Part shown: in pieces, positions 21,951 through 33,090 of the stretch
How positions within the stretch are numbered: position 1 is the first letter of the stretch
Layout: the number at the start of each line of letters is the position of its first letter
Source of the DNA: Adiantum capillus-veneris
Lineage: Eukaryota > Streptophyta > Polypodiopsida > Polypodiales > Pteridaceae
Direction: 5' to 3'
Length of the DNA: 64,000 nucleotides
Assembly: GCA_014529385.2 (NCBI GenBank)
Contig: CM043954.1
Location: 91,043,747 to 91,107,746 of the forward strand
The notes under the pieces: model-generated
The model's input: the letters and a program-made list of their open reading frames with translations, nothing else
The model's database searches: none
What the model was told of the DNA's origin: nothing
Translations under genes and position numbers: made by a program

Positions 21951-22559
21951 TCTATTGCTCTCGCTTCAGCCTCTGCTTTTCTTTTTTGCCTAATTAATTT
22001 TGCAACCTCTAATAATGTGCATTTGATGTTATCTAATTACACTATCAGCTTTTGAATTCATTCATAGACCTTTACATACAATTCATCATGTACATTACCA
22101 AAGCTACAATCTAAATTGGAAGTTTTCTCCCCTTGGCTATCTTCACAGTTTCATCTCACCTTTCTTTCCTTGTATGGTTGTTGTTTGAACCTGTGATGGA
22201 CCCTTTGAATGGTCCCTCATCGGTTTGATGGATCCAACTTTGGTCAAATTTGATATGAATTATCATACTTCTTTAGCTAGACTTTGTACTGCAACTATCA
22301 TGGACTCATTCAACACTCTACTTGTTTTGGCATCTTCTTTGCTAGAGTTTTTTTAATTTTAGCTGCTAGCTCTTACTGCTCTTGCCATTCATCCACTACC
22401 TGCTTTTGCCTTTTGCCTTCCATACTGCTCTCTACCACTCCCACTTCCTGGTTTTAGTAGTTTGCTCTTTCTTAGGTTCATTTGGGATTCCTTCAATGAC
22501 AACACCTCTATTTCGCACGAATATGGATGGCACTGGTTTTGGTGACTTCTGTTTAGGTA

Positions 22560-22990
22560 CCTCTGGCTCAGCGATATCTGGGCAGTGAGCTACAAAGTGA
22601 TCATATTTCCCATATGTGTAACAATTTAAGCGTATTTTTGCAAAGTCACCATTGTCCCTACTTCAGCCAGTACCCCCTAGTTTTTTCACCTACTAGTACT
22701 AGTGTATGTATTGGTCTAAGTTTCTTTGGAGCTAGTTGCCCAATTTTCTTTCACTGCTTCAGGATTGGTCAATGCAATCATTGATAAATTCTTAGCCTTC
22801 TTGAAGTGATGAATCTTGATGCCACAATTATTCGAAACATGTCCATAGGCCTTGCAATTGATACACTGTGAGCATTCATCATACCTATGGTCTCTTGATC
22901 TACACTTTGAGCACCACATCTCCATTTTCTTAACTGAAGGTCTGGTCTTAGATATTTCAACCATTTTCTTTGACATTTCCTCTGACTTTT
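22560..22990 (-). pseudogene. Ty3 gag zinc-knuckle region
   Basis: CSKCRSRDHRYDEC and CINCKAYGHVSNNC are two consecutive CCHC knuckles (22916-22800). A further CYTYGKYDHFVAHC lies near 22620-22580. A basic Lys/Arg-rich and Ser-rich stretch precedes them (23092-22990). Such knuckles bind element RNA in the capsid. This region lies upstream of the protease in the element's direction. Confidence 0.8.
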
Positions 22991-23127
22991 TGTTCCATGA
23001 TCCCTTCGTCTTTTTCTTGCCTTTTTCATATGACTTTCTCTTAGATTTACTAGAACTTGTGCTTGATTTTGTCTCTTCAATCGATGACTCACTATCGCTA
23101 GACTGTCTCTTGTGGCCTCTCTCCTTC

Positions 23128-23340
23128 TTAGCTTGCTACTTTAATTTTTGTGCCATGTTTACCTTTTTTGAGAACAAACTTATTCTCACCGCAATCTTGC
23201 TCAACTTTAGCCAGTCTGAACCAAGGTCTTCCCAATAACATCTCATAAGAAGCATCTTCTTGCTCCATTTTCAAAACAACAAAGTTCACCAAAAAGTTCA
23301 TACATGCAATCTGAACGGACTGCTGCCTCAAATTCCCTAA
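23128..23340 (-). pseudogene. second retropepsin-like C-terminal segment
   Basis: QIACMNFLVNFVVLKMEQED then ASYEMLLGRPWFRLAKVEQD. The LLGRPW word is typical of the C-terminal part of plant Ty3 proteases. It lies upstream of another gag region in the same orientation, so it belongs to a different or duplicated element unit. Confidence 0.7.
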
Positions 23341-24099
23341 AGGTTGAACCCTTCTCTGATTACCATCTTAACTACAAAATGTGTTGGGTCTAACTTTATC
23401 AACCTCATTTTTTGATAAACGGAATTGATCAGATAATATATTAACTTCAGATCCACGTCCATCAAGCAAAACTTCTTCAAATAAGCTGCCCTAAAAAGTT
23501 ACCTTTTTGACCGGAAGTACAAAATCAACATCTACTGGATCAATCTTATGCATTGCTACCTCAACTATTTGGTTCATCTAAACTTCACATTCCTTACCTA
23601 GCAGCCTATTCAACAACCCCTCCTTGAATGCTAGTACAATACACAACATTTGATCTAAGGACATCCTTCTTTCACTTGAAGCTTGAATTCTTTGCTCCTT
23701 CTATTGACCCATCTAATTGTCTGCATTTTATCTCATCCAAAATCTAATTTCTCTATTCATGCTTGACCTATTTTTGTACCCTATCCTTGATTTATTTTTG
23801 CTCTTTCCAATAAATTGGTTCTTTACCTTTAGACTTGGCAATAGACATCACATCAACCATCCTAATTTTCATAACATTGGTTGTAATCACATGCCCTCTC
23901 ATCAAAGTGTTCCTTGATAAGTTGCTCCTTATTTGATTCATGCACCTTTACTAGTTCTTGTTGTTGATTCATGTGTTGATTATTATCACATTTTCTTGAG
24001 CCTATGGTGCCTGATTTTGTTGCTACTATTGAGGCCTTCTATGCTGGTCATCCTGATTGTAGGGTACCACTGGCATTCTCTTTTCCTCTTGATGATTGA

Positions 24100-24407
24100 C
24101 CCATAGTGCACAATTCAAACCAACCCAATGATCCAGTGCACCACAATACACACATGGAATCACTCTTGGTGGTCTTCTTTGGTTATTGTTCTAATTCCTC
24201 CAAGGTGGTCTTAGAGGTATGGGTGGTCTTTGGAATGGTGGCCTCCCTCTGAATCTCATTTACATGCAAGTTTTGGTAGTCTTGGTCATGTTTTTGAAGC
24301 CTTTTTTTGAAGAGTTGTATGAGGGAAAGTGGATTTTCATTGGCTCCTATCTTAGCAATCATACCAAGCAAGAGGAATTGAGTTATCAAGAGAAAAAGAG
24401 GATCCAA
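24100..24407 (-). pseudogene. gag-like fragment with one zinc knuckle
   Basis: Open from 24407 (IQLFKKRLQKHDQDYQNLHV, EATIPKTTHTSKTTLEELEQ), then after a stop RRPPRVIPCVYCGALDHWVG and LNCALW. The CX2CX4H...C arrangement resembles a CCHC knuckle with one extra residue before the last Cys. A plus-strand integrase element begins about 24220-24290, overlapping or abutting this one. Confidence 0.5.
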
Positions 24408-25587
24408 AAAATTCTTATGGCTACTTTCTTAGAAATAGCAATTTATGGAAGCAATCAAGGCATCTAGGAACGGTACCACAATGCGTTGTTTGTGACAAAG
24501 CAACTCAATAGTAGGTGATAAAAGAGTTTCATGAAAGTCTATTGGTTGGAAACACAGGAGGATCGGAACCTTCATCAAGATCAAAGACCACTATTGGTGG
24601 AAAGGTATGTAAAAAGATGTCACTCAATTTGTGCATACTTTCTTTGTATGCCAACAATATTCTAATGTATGACATTGAGATGGATTACATCTTGCTTATC
24701 CACTGAATATGCATTACAAGGTGGTGGTGAATTTGATTGCAATGCTAGTAGGAGCTTAGTAGATGAGGTATATTGTTCTTGCTAGAAAAGATCTCACAAA
24801 CTAGATTGAAGGGAGAGCTTTGAGTACCAAAGCTACAAGTTTTGTGTGCAAATTTTTCTTGACTTGATGTAATTTTTTTTAGGTACAATTGTGTTGGTAA
24901 AATCACTCCTGACAGAGGAGAGATGAATGCGGATGAAGCTAATGAGTTCTTTGCTTGTTTGGCATCAAATCGGTTCTCACTATAACATACAATCTAAAGA
25001 GTAATAAGAAAAGTGAAAGGGGACATTGGCCTATTATTAAAGCTCTAGTAAATGTGTTCCAAGAGATACTTTTACCTTTTGATTCATGGGTTGATCCCAC
25101 TACACATAGTTCTATTACAGGTTTTATGCCATTCGACTTGATGTATGGACAAAAACCCAGTATGCCTATAGAGGGAGTGGTTATGTCTTGGACTATATTT
25201 CCATGGGAAATAGGTATGTCTACAGAAGATTTATTTTCTTTAAGTGTTTGCCAACCTGAGCAGTGTCATGTAGATATTGAGCAAGCCAAAGCAAAGCTCA
25301 AAGAAGCACGATTGAAGAATGAAGCATCACTTGATGAGAAGCATAGATTGCAACCTTATGCTATCAAAGATGGTGATTGGGTACTTGTTCACGATGGTAG
25401 CTTGGAAAATCACCACTTTGATATGCGAAAGATTTTTGAATGTTGGTTTGGACCGTATGTTGTACTTTGTGTTTATGACAATGCGACATACAACTTATGT
25501 GAGCTCGATGGCATTGAGATTAAAGTTCCTATTGCAGAGAAAAGAATTGAATTGTTCAAGAAATGGGAGGTCGAGTTCATTCTTTAG
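24290..25587 (+). pseudogene. Ty3 integrase, plus strand
   Basis: RNase H/integrase linker words LSYQEKKRIQK and NSNLWKQSR (24385-24450), then IKEFHESLLVG (24515) where the HHCC finger should begin. The core between 24600 and 24960 is frame-broken. It is followed by a 210-codon open stretch (24955-25587): GIKSVLTITYNLKSNKKSER (core with catalytic-region Glu expected nearby), TTHSSITGFMPFDLMYGQKP, AKLKEARLKNEASLDEKHRL, KDGDWVLVHDGSLENH (GPY-type C-domain start) and FGPYVVLCVYDNATYNL. No LTR or polypurine tract is identified after it. Confidence 0.88.
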
Positions 25588-26150
25588 GATCAAAGCTCAA
25601 ATCAGCTATCAAGAAATGATGATATGTATGTATCAAACCTTGGGGATCATGTTAATGTGCCACATGAGTTCAATAGGAGGGATTTTTTAATGCAAACATT
25701 TTAGGCAATTTAATAAATATACCATGAATAGGACTCATTTTATTCATTCAAACATGTTAAAAGGGGGGTTTTGATTACTCCACAAACACAATTTATATAG
25801 TAAGTATTGAGTAGTACACCACCTAGAGCATCAGACGATCTGTCTGATGATGCTTTTGATGATGTATATGACGGATGGTTGGCACATGCTAGAGGATGTG
25901 CATGCTCAGAGGGGGTGGATGTTGTGTTTTTGTGCTTCCATGATGAAAAGTAGGAGTAAATGATGTAGATTGAATCTGTTTGAAGTGTACATGTTAATTA
26001 TGCAGTGAGGGGGACACAATAACAGGATATCAATAAAAGCTTGCTCAACTGCATGCTACCTAGTTCCATTTTTTCTAGAAAGTGACTCTTGCAACAACAA
26101 GGTGCATGATGCATCAAACTTGACAACTTGAGGATTTCCTTGGGTCATAA
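25588..26150. other. no recognisable gene; probable retroelement 3' sequence
   Basis: Follows the Ty3 integrase. It contains the G-run AAAAGGGGGGTTTTGATTAC near 25760, which could be a polypurine tract, but no matching LTR is found. The second half shows no feature. Confidence 0.3.
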
Positions 26151-26183
26151 GTCTCCAAGTACTAGCAAAAGTCTAGTAAGGAA

Positions 26184-26800
26184 TCAAGAACAGGAATCAA
26201 GAACAGTCTGCACAAGGGAACTGTCTGAAATGACTTCATCTGCAAAAATAAGTTGCTCATTGATATCCTTGACACCAGCAAGGAAAGTGTCCATATCATC
26301 TTCCTCATGTATAATCTTTGATTCCAGATCTTTACGCAGCAAAGCAATTTTAGCCTCATTGCAGCTTGCATAAAGACCTGCTAGAATATCCCAAGCCTGT
26401 TTTGCAGATTTTGCTGAATGAATGTGAGGAGTAATGGTGCGCTTCATAGACAGCACAATCAACACATGAGACTGCGCATCCTTTACATCCCAACAAGCTT
26501 GTTCTACCGTAGGCAAAACAACTCTAATAGCAGCAATCATTGCAGCAAGACCTGCAACATCCTCAACATTGCCTACATCCTCAGACCAGGACGTACATCA
26601 ATGCCTTGCACGATATTCTAGACGCCCTTTGACACAAGAACATGTTGCATCTTGTAAGCCCACATAGGGTAATTGTCCCCATCCAGTCTCTCCTCAGCAG
26701 CAAACATCTTGAACACATCTGTGTTGTTGTCAACATGGAAAATGCATGCACTTGATGTAAAAACTGCCCAAAATGAGGAGAAACTGAGTGAGACTAACAC
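26184..26800 (-). pseudogene. Copia gag (UBN2 type)
   Basis: NTDVFKMFAAEERLDGDNYP and MWAYKMQHVLVSKGV open the protein. After a stop and a frameshift near 26580 it continues MIAAIRVVLPTVEQACWDV, ITPHIHSAKSAKQAWDILAG, LYASCNEAKIALLRKDLESK and EDDMDTFLAGVKDINEQLI. This is the classic Copia gag domain that assembles virus-like particles. The zinc knuckle and everything downstream are lost. Confidence 0.9.
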
Positions 26801-27099
26801 GTGCTATATAGCATAACCCGCAGAAGACTGTATGGAACCTGTTATGAAGTAATTGGCGCTGACAAAAATTCTGTGCAAAATGACGAAATTGCTTGTGCAG
26901 ACCTGGCTGTAGTGGAAACGGAGGTCGAAATGAGTCCGAATCAGAAATCTAAGGAGACAAAGCTCTACGAGCTTATCCAAAAACATTGTCGACTTGCGAA
27001 CGCTCGCCAAAGCTCTAAAAAATAAAAGAAAGCGAGCAGGCGTGTGATGGAGCTCCTGGCGACTAAGCCCGGGAGGATGCAACCTGCTCTAATACCAAT

Positions 27100-27325
27100 T
27101 GTTGGAATTAGGGTTACAAGAAACACACACAACTTGGAGAAGACAAAGGAAGATCAAGGCACACAACTGAGAGTATGTTACTTAGTGTGCAATGGAAAGA
27201 TAGATAGCCCTAAAGTGATGGGCATATATACAATGCACGGGGGGGAAAACCTCCTAAAGAGGGAAAAAATGCCCTGGCGGTCTTAGTGTATTCACACACG
27301 TCACTACCAAATGTATATGGTAACA
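27100..27325 (-). repeat. Copia LTR, reverse strand, 226 bp
   Basis: Reverse-strand reading starts TGTTACCATATACATTTGG (27325) and ends CTAATTCCAACA (27100), directly before the primer-binding site TTGGTATTAGAGC. It holds GTGCATTGTATATATGCCC, a plausible TATA region. Confidence 0.85.
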
Positions 27326-27366
27326 CTAGAGGCCCATATGAACATGACCTTTATTCAATCCTACGT

Positions 27367-29390
27367 TGGTGCAGCCAAAGTGTGTCGACTCTAGAAGATG
27401 GCATGGACAGATGTGTACAGGCAAGCACAAGCATGGCAAAGGGATGGTGCAGCCAGGAAGGTCATGGGATGGCAGGTAGCAGCGGATGTGTATGCATGAT
27501 GCGGCTTATAGGCCAAGGAATGCTCCATAATGGGCTAATTGGGGTAGCAGGAAAAAGAGATGAAAAGTGTATCCTTGGGGTCCAGGAATGAAGAGCATGA
27601 AGTGCTAAAGGAGCAGGTCCAGACGGTTCATCAAACCGAGCTACGGAGCCCAAGTTATTGAAGGTTGAAGTTTTGGTGGTTTGTAGATTCTCGCCGGACA
27701 GGGCAGCTAGAGACAGGTGGTCCAAGTGGAGCTTGAGGTATAGATGTGTAGAGCTCAATTCGTGGAGCCTACCCGTCTTTTCGGATTGTGGATTGGAGCC
27801 ATGGTTTGCAAGATATGATCATTTGAAGTTTTTCCGGGGGCCAGGTCTGAGGGGCCGGGTCTGAGCCCACTTGGCCGCATTGGAGTACGTGCCATCTGAC
27901 GTCTTTTGAGTACCGACGAAGTTCTAGAGCAAGGTGTACGTCATACGGAGCCAACAGGAAGTGACTGCATGCCAAATGAAGGCCGGAGCGAGGGGATATA
28001 GCCGTCCGAAAACTGGGAGTATTTAACCTGATTGGATTGCATATGATTTTTCCATTCTTTGAGAGCCCTGGTTTGAGGATGCCGAGATATCAAAATGCAA
28101 AAACGGTAAAGGTAGTCGGGGCCGGAAAGGTGGAGTTTCATTGGGTTTTTTCTGCGCGGTGATCGAGCCCAGGAGCGGGGAGTGGGAGCCAAGCAAAGGC
28201 AGGTCCAAAGAAGATTTTGTTAAAGAAATAATAGTGGGGTTTTTTGAAGGCCTTCAGGCACAAGTTATGTAGAGCCGCCACGTGGCCGGGGTGGAAATCC
28301 CACATGCGCGAAAAGGAGCCTGCGAATCGGGCTATATGGGCAGGGCCGTGGGCTGTCCATAAACATCCAAGGAGAGAGAGTGGAGCTCTCTTGGGCGCAG
28401 CTATGGCGTCCGCGCGCATGGCGCTGCTGTGGCATGTCTGGTGGCGGTTTCGGTGGCGAGCCGGCGAGGTTGGGCGGCGCAAGGCGCCCGCGTTGTGTGA
28501 AGTAGATGATGACATGGCAGGCCTTTGCTAGGGGCGGATCCCGCGGCCCTTGGGGCACCAAACTTTTGAGAGGAAAAGGGAGAGGGCAATAGCGATGTCG
28601 CTATTGCCTTCCCCCCTCAGGTAAGAGGCAAATCCCGTAGGGGTCAAGCGTGCAAGGAGAGCAAGAAGGTGAGTCCAGGCGGTCGGCCAAAAAAATGAAG
28701 GGAAAGGGGCCAAAGGGACAATGTGTCTAGCATGCAAAGGTCTTCAAAAATAACTAAGCCAAGTGTTGGCAATGCATAAAACTTCTAAATGGAACTCTAC
28801 ATGAAGTGCACCACATGGAAGGAGACCCCATTTTTCTTTTTTGAGATTTCTAGGCACACCCTTATAAAAAGATGCTTATGTTCATTTGTAAGGGTCTTTT
28901 GGACCAGTGTCTTTGGACCAAGGAGGGTTTTTTCTTGCCAAAGCTTTTGGAGATCATTGTTTTGGTTGCCGAGGTTCATGCCGACGGTGTGTTGGATGTA
29001 CATGATATTGCCTATGCTAGTAGACTATTCCCTACTGTTTCAAGGCGTCATTCCCCCTTCCCCCTTCTCTTCTGTGCTGGTGTGCGTGTGTTTCCGGGCA
29101 TGTGTAGGCGCATGTGCCCCCCCGAGGTTTGTCGTGCAAAGAGAGATAGAGAGAGGTTGTGTGAGTGCGGAAGGCTGTGAATTGAGCAGAGCGTAGTGAT
29201 TGAGTCTGTCTGGTGCATTGCAAGGCGTATGTGCGTGTGGTTGTGTGAAAGCAATTGTTTGCTTGCGGATAGTTTTGAGTTTTGAAGGTGAACTCTAGTG
29301 GATTGGGGCGTTGTGTATACCTTGGGCTATAGTGAGGCATTGTGTTGTGTGCTGGGTGTGTTCCCCTTTCCCCCTCTCCATCTTCTGGTG
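27367..29390 (+). repeat. 5' LTR of the gag-only element, 2024 bp
   Basis: Similar along its length to the 3' LTR except for a 491-bp segment (28547-29037) absent from the 3' copy. That segment contains a perfect 11-bp inverted repeat (28585-28595 with 28598-28608). Open frames inside the LTR, such as those at 28789-29196, are not conserved and are regarded as chance. Confidence 0.9.
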
Positions 29391-29492
29391 CCCCCACTGA
29401 GGAGTTGTCTGATGCTCCAATTTGCGGTTGAAAGTGGTGTTTTTTTGCCAGCGAAGCGGTTCGCTCGCGGTCGAGATGTTTGATGGTCGAGG

Positions 29493-30419
29493 TTGAAGCT
29501 GACAGAGATGATGGAGCCAGGTTTTGGTCCCATATTTACGGGCGTGGAAGATCCCGAGGATTGGTTATCAGATTTCAAATTATGGTTGCTATCGATGCGT
29601 ATGTCGACGGATTCAAAAAGGGTACAGATGGTGCCACTGTTGATGCGAGGTAAAGCAAAGGTGTGGTTCGATGGCTTAGAGAGCAGTGATCGAGAATCAT
29701 GGCAAAGGTTACAGAGTCAGTTTTTGGAGCGGTTTCTAGAGGTGATTACGGCAGAGAAAGCTGGTGCGAGACTGAAGGCGGTATGCCAGGATGTAAGTAA
29801 GGATTTCTCTCTTTTCATTGAGCAATTTGAAGCTTGTTGGAAGCAGTTAGAGATTGCTACTGAGGTCAAAAGCAATCAATATTTGAAGCTGTCAAAGCTA
29901 TTAGAGTGCTTGCATCCGAGGATTAGGGAAAAGGTTGAAGATGGTGCAGATACCTATGAAGACATGGTCTATCTGGCAAAGATAAAGAGCAGAAAGGTGA
30001 AGCGAAAGCTGGAGTTGGGAATGCTAAAGCCAGCAGATTATATACCTGTTGTTGCGGAGGTAGTGAAGTGCTCTTGGGTCCAATCAAAGGTGGTTCCAGT
30101 TATGCAAAATGCAAGGCCTGTGGAGGTAAGACCTACTATTGGTTATGTTCCTTGGAGGTTTCCAGTTTGTGATGTGCATGTGCCGAGGGTGGAAGAGCTT
30201 GTCAACGAGGAGAAGCTCCATGTCGAGGTGAACCAAGATGCAAAAGTGGTAGCAGATGTGGAGGTTCCGGTATGGATTGAAGAGGTAAAACATGGTCTTG
30301 TTGAAAGTTTGCATGAAATGGTAGCAGAATGTGATCAAGATGCAGATACCGAGGGTTCAAAAGCTGGTGAAGAAAGTTTGCAAAGTGGTGAAGATGGTCA
30401 GGCTTTTGTGGAGCAGTAA
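29493..30419 (+). CDS. gag-type protein of the gag-only element
   Basis: A 308-residue open frame, start MKLTEMMEPGFGPIF. The retrotransposon gag domain occupies about residues 10-150: GVEDPEDWLSDFKLWLLSMR, RVQMVPLLMRGKAKVWFDGL, SWQRLQSQFLERFLEVI, DFSLFIEQFEACWKQLEIAT and LSKLLECLHPRIREKVEDG. The family assembles particles around element RNA. A variable acidic part follows and no zinc knuckle is visible. The ATG lies about 100 bp after the 5' LTR, which fits a leader carrying the primer site. The frame stays open past its TAA for another 343 codons with two more stops. Confidence 0.78.
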   Translation: MKLTEMMEPGFGPIFTGVEDPEDWLSDFKLWLLSMRMSTDSKRVQMVPLLMRGKAKVWFDGLESSDRESWQRLQSQFLERFLEVITAEKAGARLKAVCQDVSKDFSLFIEQFEACWKQLEIATEVKSNQYLKLSKLLECLHPRIREKVEDGADTYEDMVYLAKIKSRKVKRKLELGMLKPADYIPVVAEVVKCSWVQSKVVPVMQNARPVEVRPTIGYVPWRFPVCDVHVPRVEELVNEEKLHVEVNQDAKVVADVEVPVWIEEVKHGLVESLHEMVAECDQDADTEGSKAGEESLQSGEDGQAFVEQ

Positions 30420-31448
30420 GTGGATGCAGATGCCGATACAGAGTCGGTATATGATGCCGATGCCGATGCCGATGATGATGCAAGCTCGATTAGCTGGGAG
30501 ACAAGCGAGGAGGATAGAGCGGATGAGTATACATCCTATGAAGAGGAGACGGAATCTGATGAACCCGAATTGGTAAAGGTAAAGCTGCCCTCTTATATGT
30601 TTGATGATATGGTAATAGCACATGTGCAAGAAGAGCAGGGAACAGAGCAAGTCGAGATACTTGATGAAAGCCAAATGGAGCGGTCTAGACCTACAGATGA
30701 TGGAATGCAGGTGAAGGTGGTATGTGGTACCATGCTAATGGCTGTGCTGATGAAAGTAGAGGTGGAATGTGCCATGGTGGTGCAACATGTGTAGACTTTT
30801 GCCACGAAAGATAAAGTGGCCATGTCTATGGAGGAATTGGAGATGAATGCGGTAGAGAATGAGTTTCTCTTTTCCTTGGAGGAGCATGATGCAACGGTAG
30901 AAGAGGTGATTGAAGAGCAGGCGACTGAAGCTGGACAGAAGGAAGTGTTGAGCGACCTTGAAGGGCCAATCGATGATGAAGGGCTTGATGACAGTGTAAG
31001 TGAGTTCGAAGAGGAGATGCAAGAGAGAATGAAGCCGGTGCAAGAGATGTGTTCTATGGCATATGGAGGGGATTCCCAGGATGTGTTCAAGATTTTAGAA
31101 GAGGTATGCAACCCATGGTTGAAAGGTATGCTTGTAAGTGCAACTGTGCAGTATATTATCCATCAGATACGGGGTTCCTTTGAGAGGAGCTCTACTTTAC
31201 ATGGCTGGGAGGGAGGGTAAGAAGTGTTGGTTCATACAGATGATGTGTTTGCAGAGCCATATAGGCTGATGAGGCAAGATGATGTTCGAAGAGGTGCTAA
31301 AGTGCTATGGTCATTTTGTGTGCATGGATGGCTACGTGCTTGGGTAGGGCACTATTGGAGGATGTTGCAGATGCATGAAAGTGAACAGAGTCAGGTGTTT
31401 GATCCAGGTGGAGTCTATGTGATGCAGGGGGTGGGGCAACCCACTTGA
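30420..31448 (+). pseudogene. in-frame continuation of the gag-type protein, interrupted by stops
   Basis: The frame of the gag gene continues without any frameshift from 30420 to a TGA at 31446-31448. It is broken only by stops at 30417-30419 (TAA), 30792-30794 (TAG) and 31218-31220 (TAA). The translation is strongly acidic (YDADADADDDASSISWETSE, EEETESDEPELVKVKLPSY, EFLFSLEEHDATVEEVIEEQ) and ends in a Trp-rich part (WSFCVHGWLRAWVGHYWRML). Preservation of frame over 650 codons suggests one long protein until recently. No protease or polymerase motif is present. Confidence 0.6.
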
Positions 31449-31570
31449 AGGTTTGGCCGTAGGATACAATAAAACTATGTACATATGGTTTGAGATTTCT
31501 CATAGTGTGTGCCAGGTCTTGAAGTTTATAGTGGAATAAAGCTTTTATGTCGTTGAGCATGAATGCTCAA

Positions 31571-31584
31571 CAGGGGGGTGGGCA
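31571..31584 (+). promoter_or_regulatory. polypurine tract before the 3' LTR
   Basis: CAGGGGGGTGGGCA lies just upstream of the 3' LTR start, where plus-strand priming is expected in LTR elements. Confidence 0.6.
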
Positions 31585-31588
31585 ATGA

Positions 31589-33086
31589 TGGTGCAGCCAA
31601 AGTGTGTCAACTCTAGAAGATGGCATGGACAGATGTGTACAGGCAAGCAGAAGCATGGCAAAGGGATGGTGCAGCCAGGAAGGTCATGGGATGGCAGGTA
31701 GCAGCGGATGTGTATGCATGATGTGGCTTATAGGCCAAGGAATGCTCCATAATGGGCTAATTGGGGTAGCAAGTGAAAGAGATGCAAAGTGCAGCCTTGG
31801 GGTCTAGGAATGAAGAGCTTGAAGTGTTGAAGGAGCAGGTCCAGACGGTTCATCAAACCAAGCTACGAAGCCCAAGTTATTGAAGGTTGAAGTTTTGGTG
31901 GTTTGCAGATTCTCGCCGGACAAGGCAGCTAGAGACAGGTGGTCCAAGTGGAGCTTGAGGTATAGATGTGTAGAGCTCAATTCGTGGAGCCTACCCATCT
32001 TTTCGGATTGTGGATTGGAGCCATGGTTTGCAAGATATGATCATTTGAAGTTTTTTCGGGGGCCGGGTCTGAGCCCACTTGGCCACATTGGAGTACATGC
32101 CATCTGGCGTCTTTTGAGTACCGACGAAGTTCTAGAGCAAGGTGTACGTCATACGGAGCCAGTAGGAAGTGACTGCATGCCAAACGGAGGCCGGAGCGAG
32201 GGGATATAGCCGTCCGAAAACTGGGAGCATTTAATCGGATTGGATTGCAGATGATTTTTCCATTCTTTGAGAGCCTTGGTTTGAGGATGCCGAGATGTCA
32301 AAATGCAAAGACGGTAAAGGTAGCGAGGGCCGGAAACGTGGAGTTTCATTGGGTTTTTTCTGCGCGGTGATCGGGCCCAGGAGCGGGGAGTGGGAGCCAA
32401 GCAAAGGCAGGTCCAAAGAAGATTTTGTTAAAGAAATAATAGTAGGGTTTTTTGAAGGCCTTCAGGCACAAGTTATGTAGAGGCGCCACGTGGCCGAGGT
32501 GGAAATCCCACATGCGCGAAAAGGAGCCGGCGAATCGGGCTATATGGGCAGGGCCGTGGGCTGTCCACAAGCATCCAAGGAGAGAGAGTGGAGCTCTCTT
32601 GGGCGTAGCTATGGCGTCCGCGTGCATGGCGCTGTTGTGGCGTGTCTGGTGGCGAGCTGGCGAGGTTGGGCGGTGCAGGGTGCCCGCGTTGTGTGAAGTA
32701 GATGATGATGTGGTAGGCCTTTGCTAGGGGCGGATCCCGCGGCTTTCAAGGCGTCATTCCCCCTTCCCCCTTCTCTTCTTTGCTGGTGTGCGTGTGTTTC
32801 CGGGCATGTGTAGTCACGTGTGCCCCCCCGAGGTTTGTTGTGCAAAGAGAGATAGAGAGAGGTTGTGTGAGTGCGGAAGGCTGTGAATTGAGCGGAGCAT
32901 AGTGATTGAGTCTGTCTGGTGAATTGCAAGGTGTATGTGCGTGTGGTTGTGTGAAAGCAATGGTTTGCTTGCAGATAGTTTTGAGTTTTGAAGGTGAACT
33001 CTAGTGGATTGGGGCACTGTGTATACCCTGGGCTACAGTGAGGCATTGTGTTGTGTGCTAGGTGTGTTCCCCTTTCCCCCTCTCCA
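31589..33086 (+). repeat. 3' LTR of the gag-only element, 1498 bp
   Basis: Direct repeat of the 5' LTR, with scattered substitutions and without the 491-bp segment. It ends TTTCCCCCTCTCCA, immediately before the ACGT duplication. Confidence 0.9.
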
Positions 33087-33090
33087 ACGT

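Larger units (their letters stand above)
19907..24190 (-). mobile_element. Ty3-type retrotransposon fragments, reverse strand
   Basis: Reading right to left there are a gag zinc knuckle (about 24170-24110), a protease-like end (23331-23128), gag zinc knuckles again (22976-22716), a second protease (about 21950-21560) and reverse transcriptase (20905-20114). Two protease-like segments suggest two joined elements or an internal duplication. No LTR is recognised. All frames are heavily broken. Confidence 0.75.
26184..27325 (-). mobile_element. Copia retrotransposon 5' fragment, reverse strand
   Basis: Complete LTR (27100-27325), primer-binding site, leader and a broken gag gene (about 26760-26184). 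It is truncated before pol. It is the same family as the plus-strand element at 16900, with near-identical gag words (LDGDNYPMWAY) and LTR blocks. Confidence 0.88.
27367..33086 (+). mobile_element. gag-only LTR retrotransposon (TR-GAG-like), complete
   Basis: A 5720-bp element with direct LTRs 27367-29390 and 31589-33086 (both TGGTGCAGCC...CTCTCCA), an internal region encoding only a gag-type protein (29493-31448), a primer-binding-site-like TGGTGCCCCCACTGAGG at 29396-29412, and a purine tract CAGGGGGGTGGGCA at 31571-31584. It is flanked by ACGT on both sides (27363-27366 and 33087-33090). Joining the flanks gives TTCAATCCTACGTTATGACC, which exists uninterrupted at 35299-35318. It lacks protease, reverse transcriptase and integrase, so it depends on another element. 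Confidence 0.9.

Noticed and set aside
19907-25587. Endogenous pararetrovirus or other integrated virus
   Set aside because: Gene order, gag knuckles, protease and integrase words match plant Ty3 elements; no movement protein or envelope was seen.
28138-29196. Several 60-135 codon frames on both strands in the 5' LTR
   Set aside because: They lie in LTR sequence, are only partly shared by the 3' LTR, and show no domain.
30084-31111. Reverse-strand His- or Ser-rich frames opposite the gag-type gene
   Set aside because: They mirror the acidic GAT/GAG codons of the plus-strand gene.
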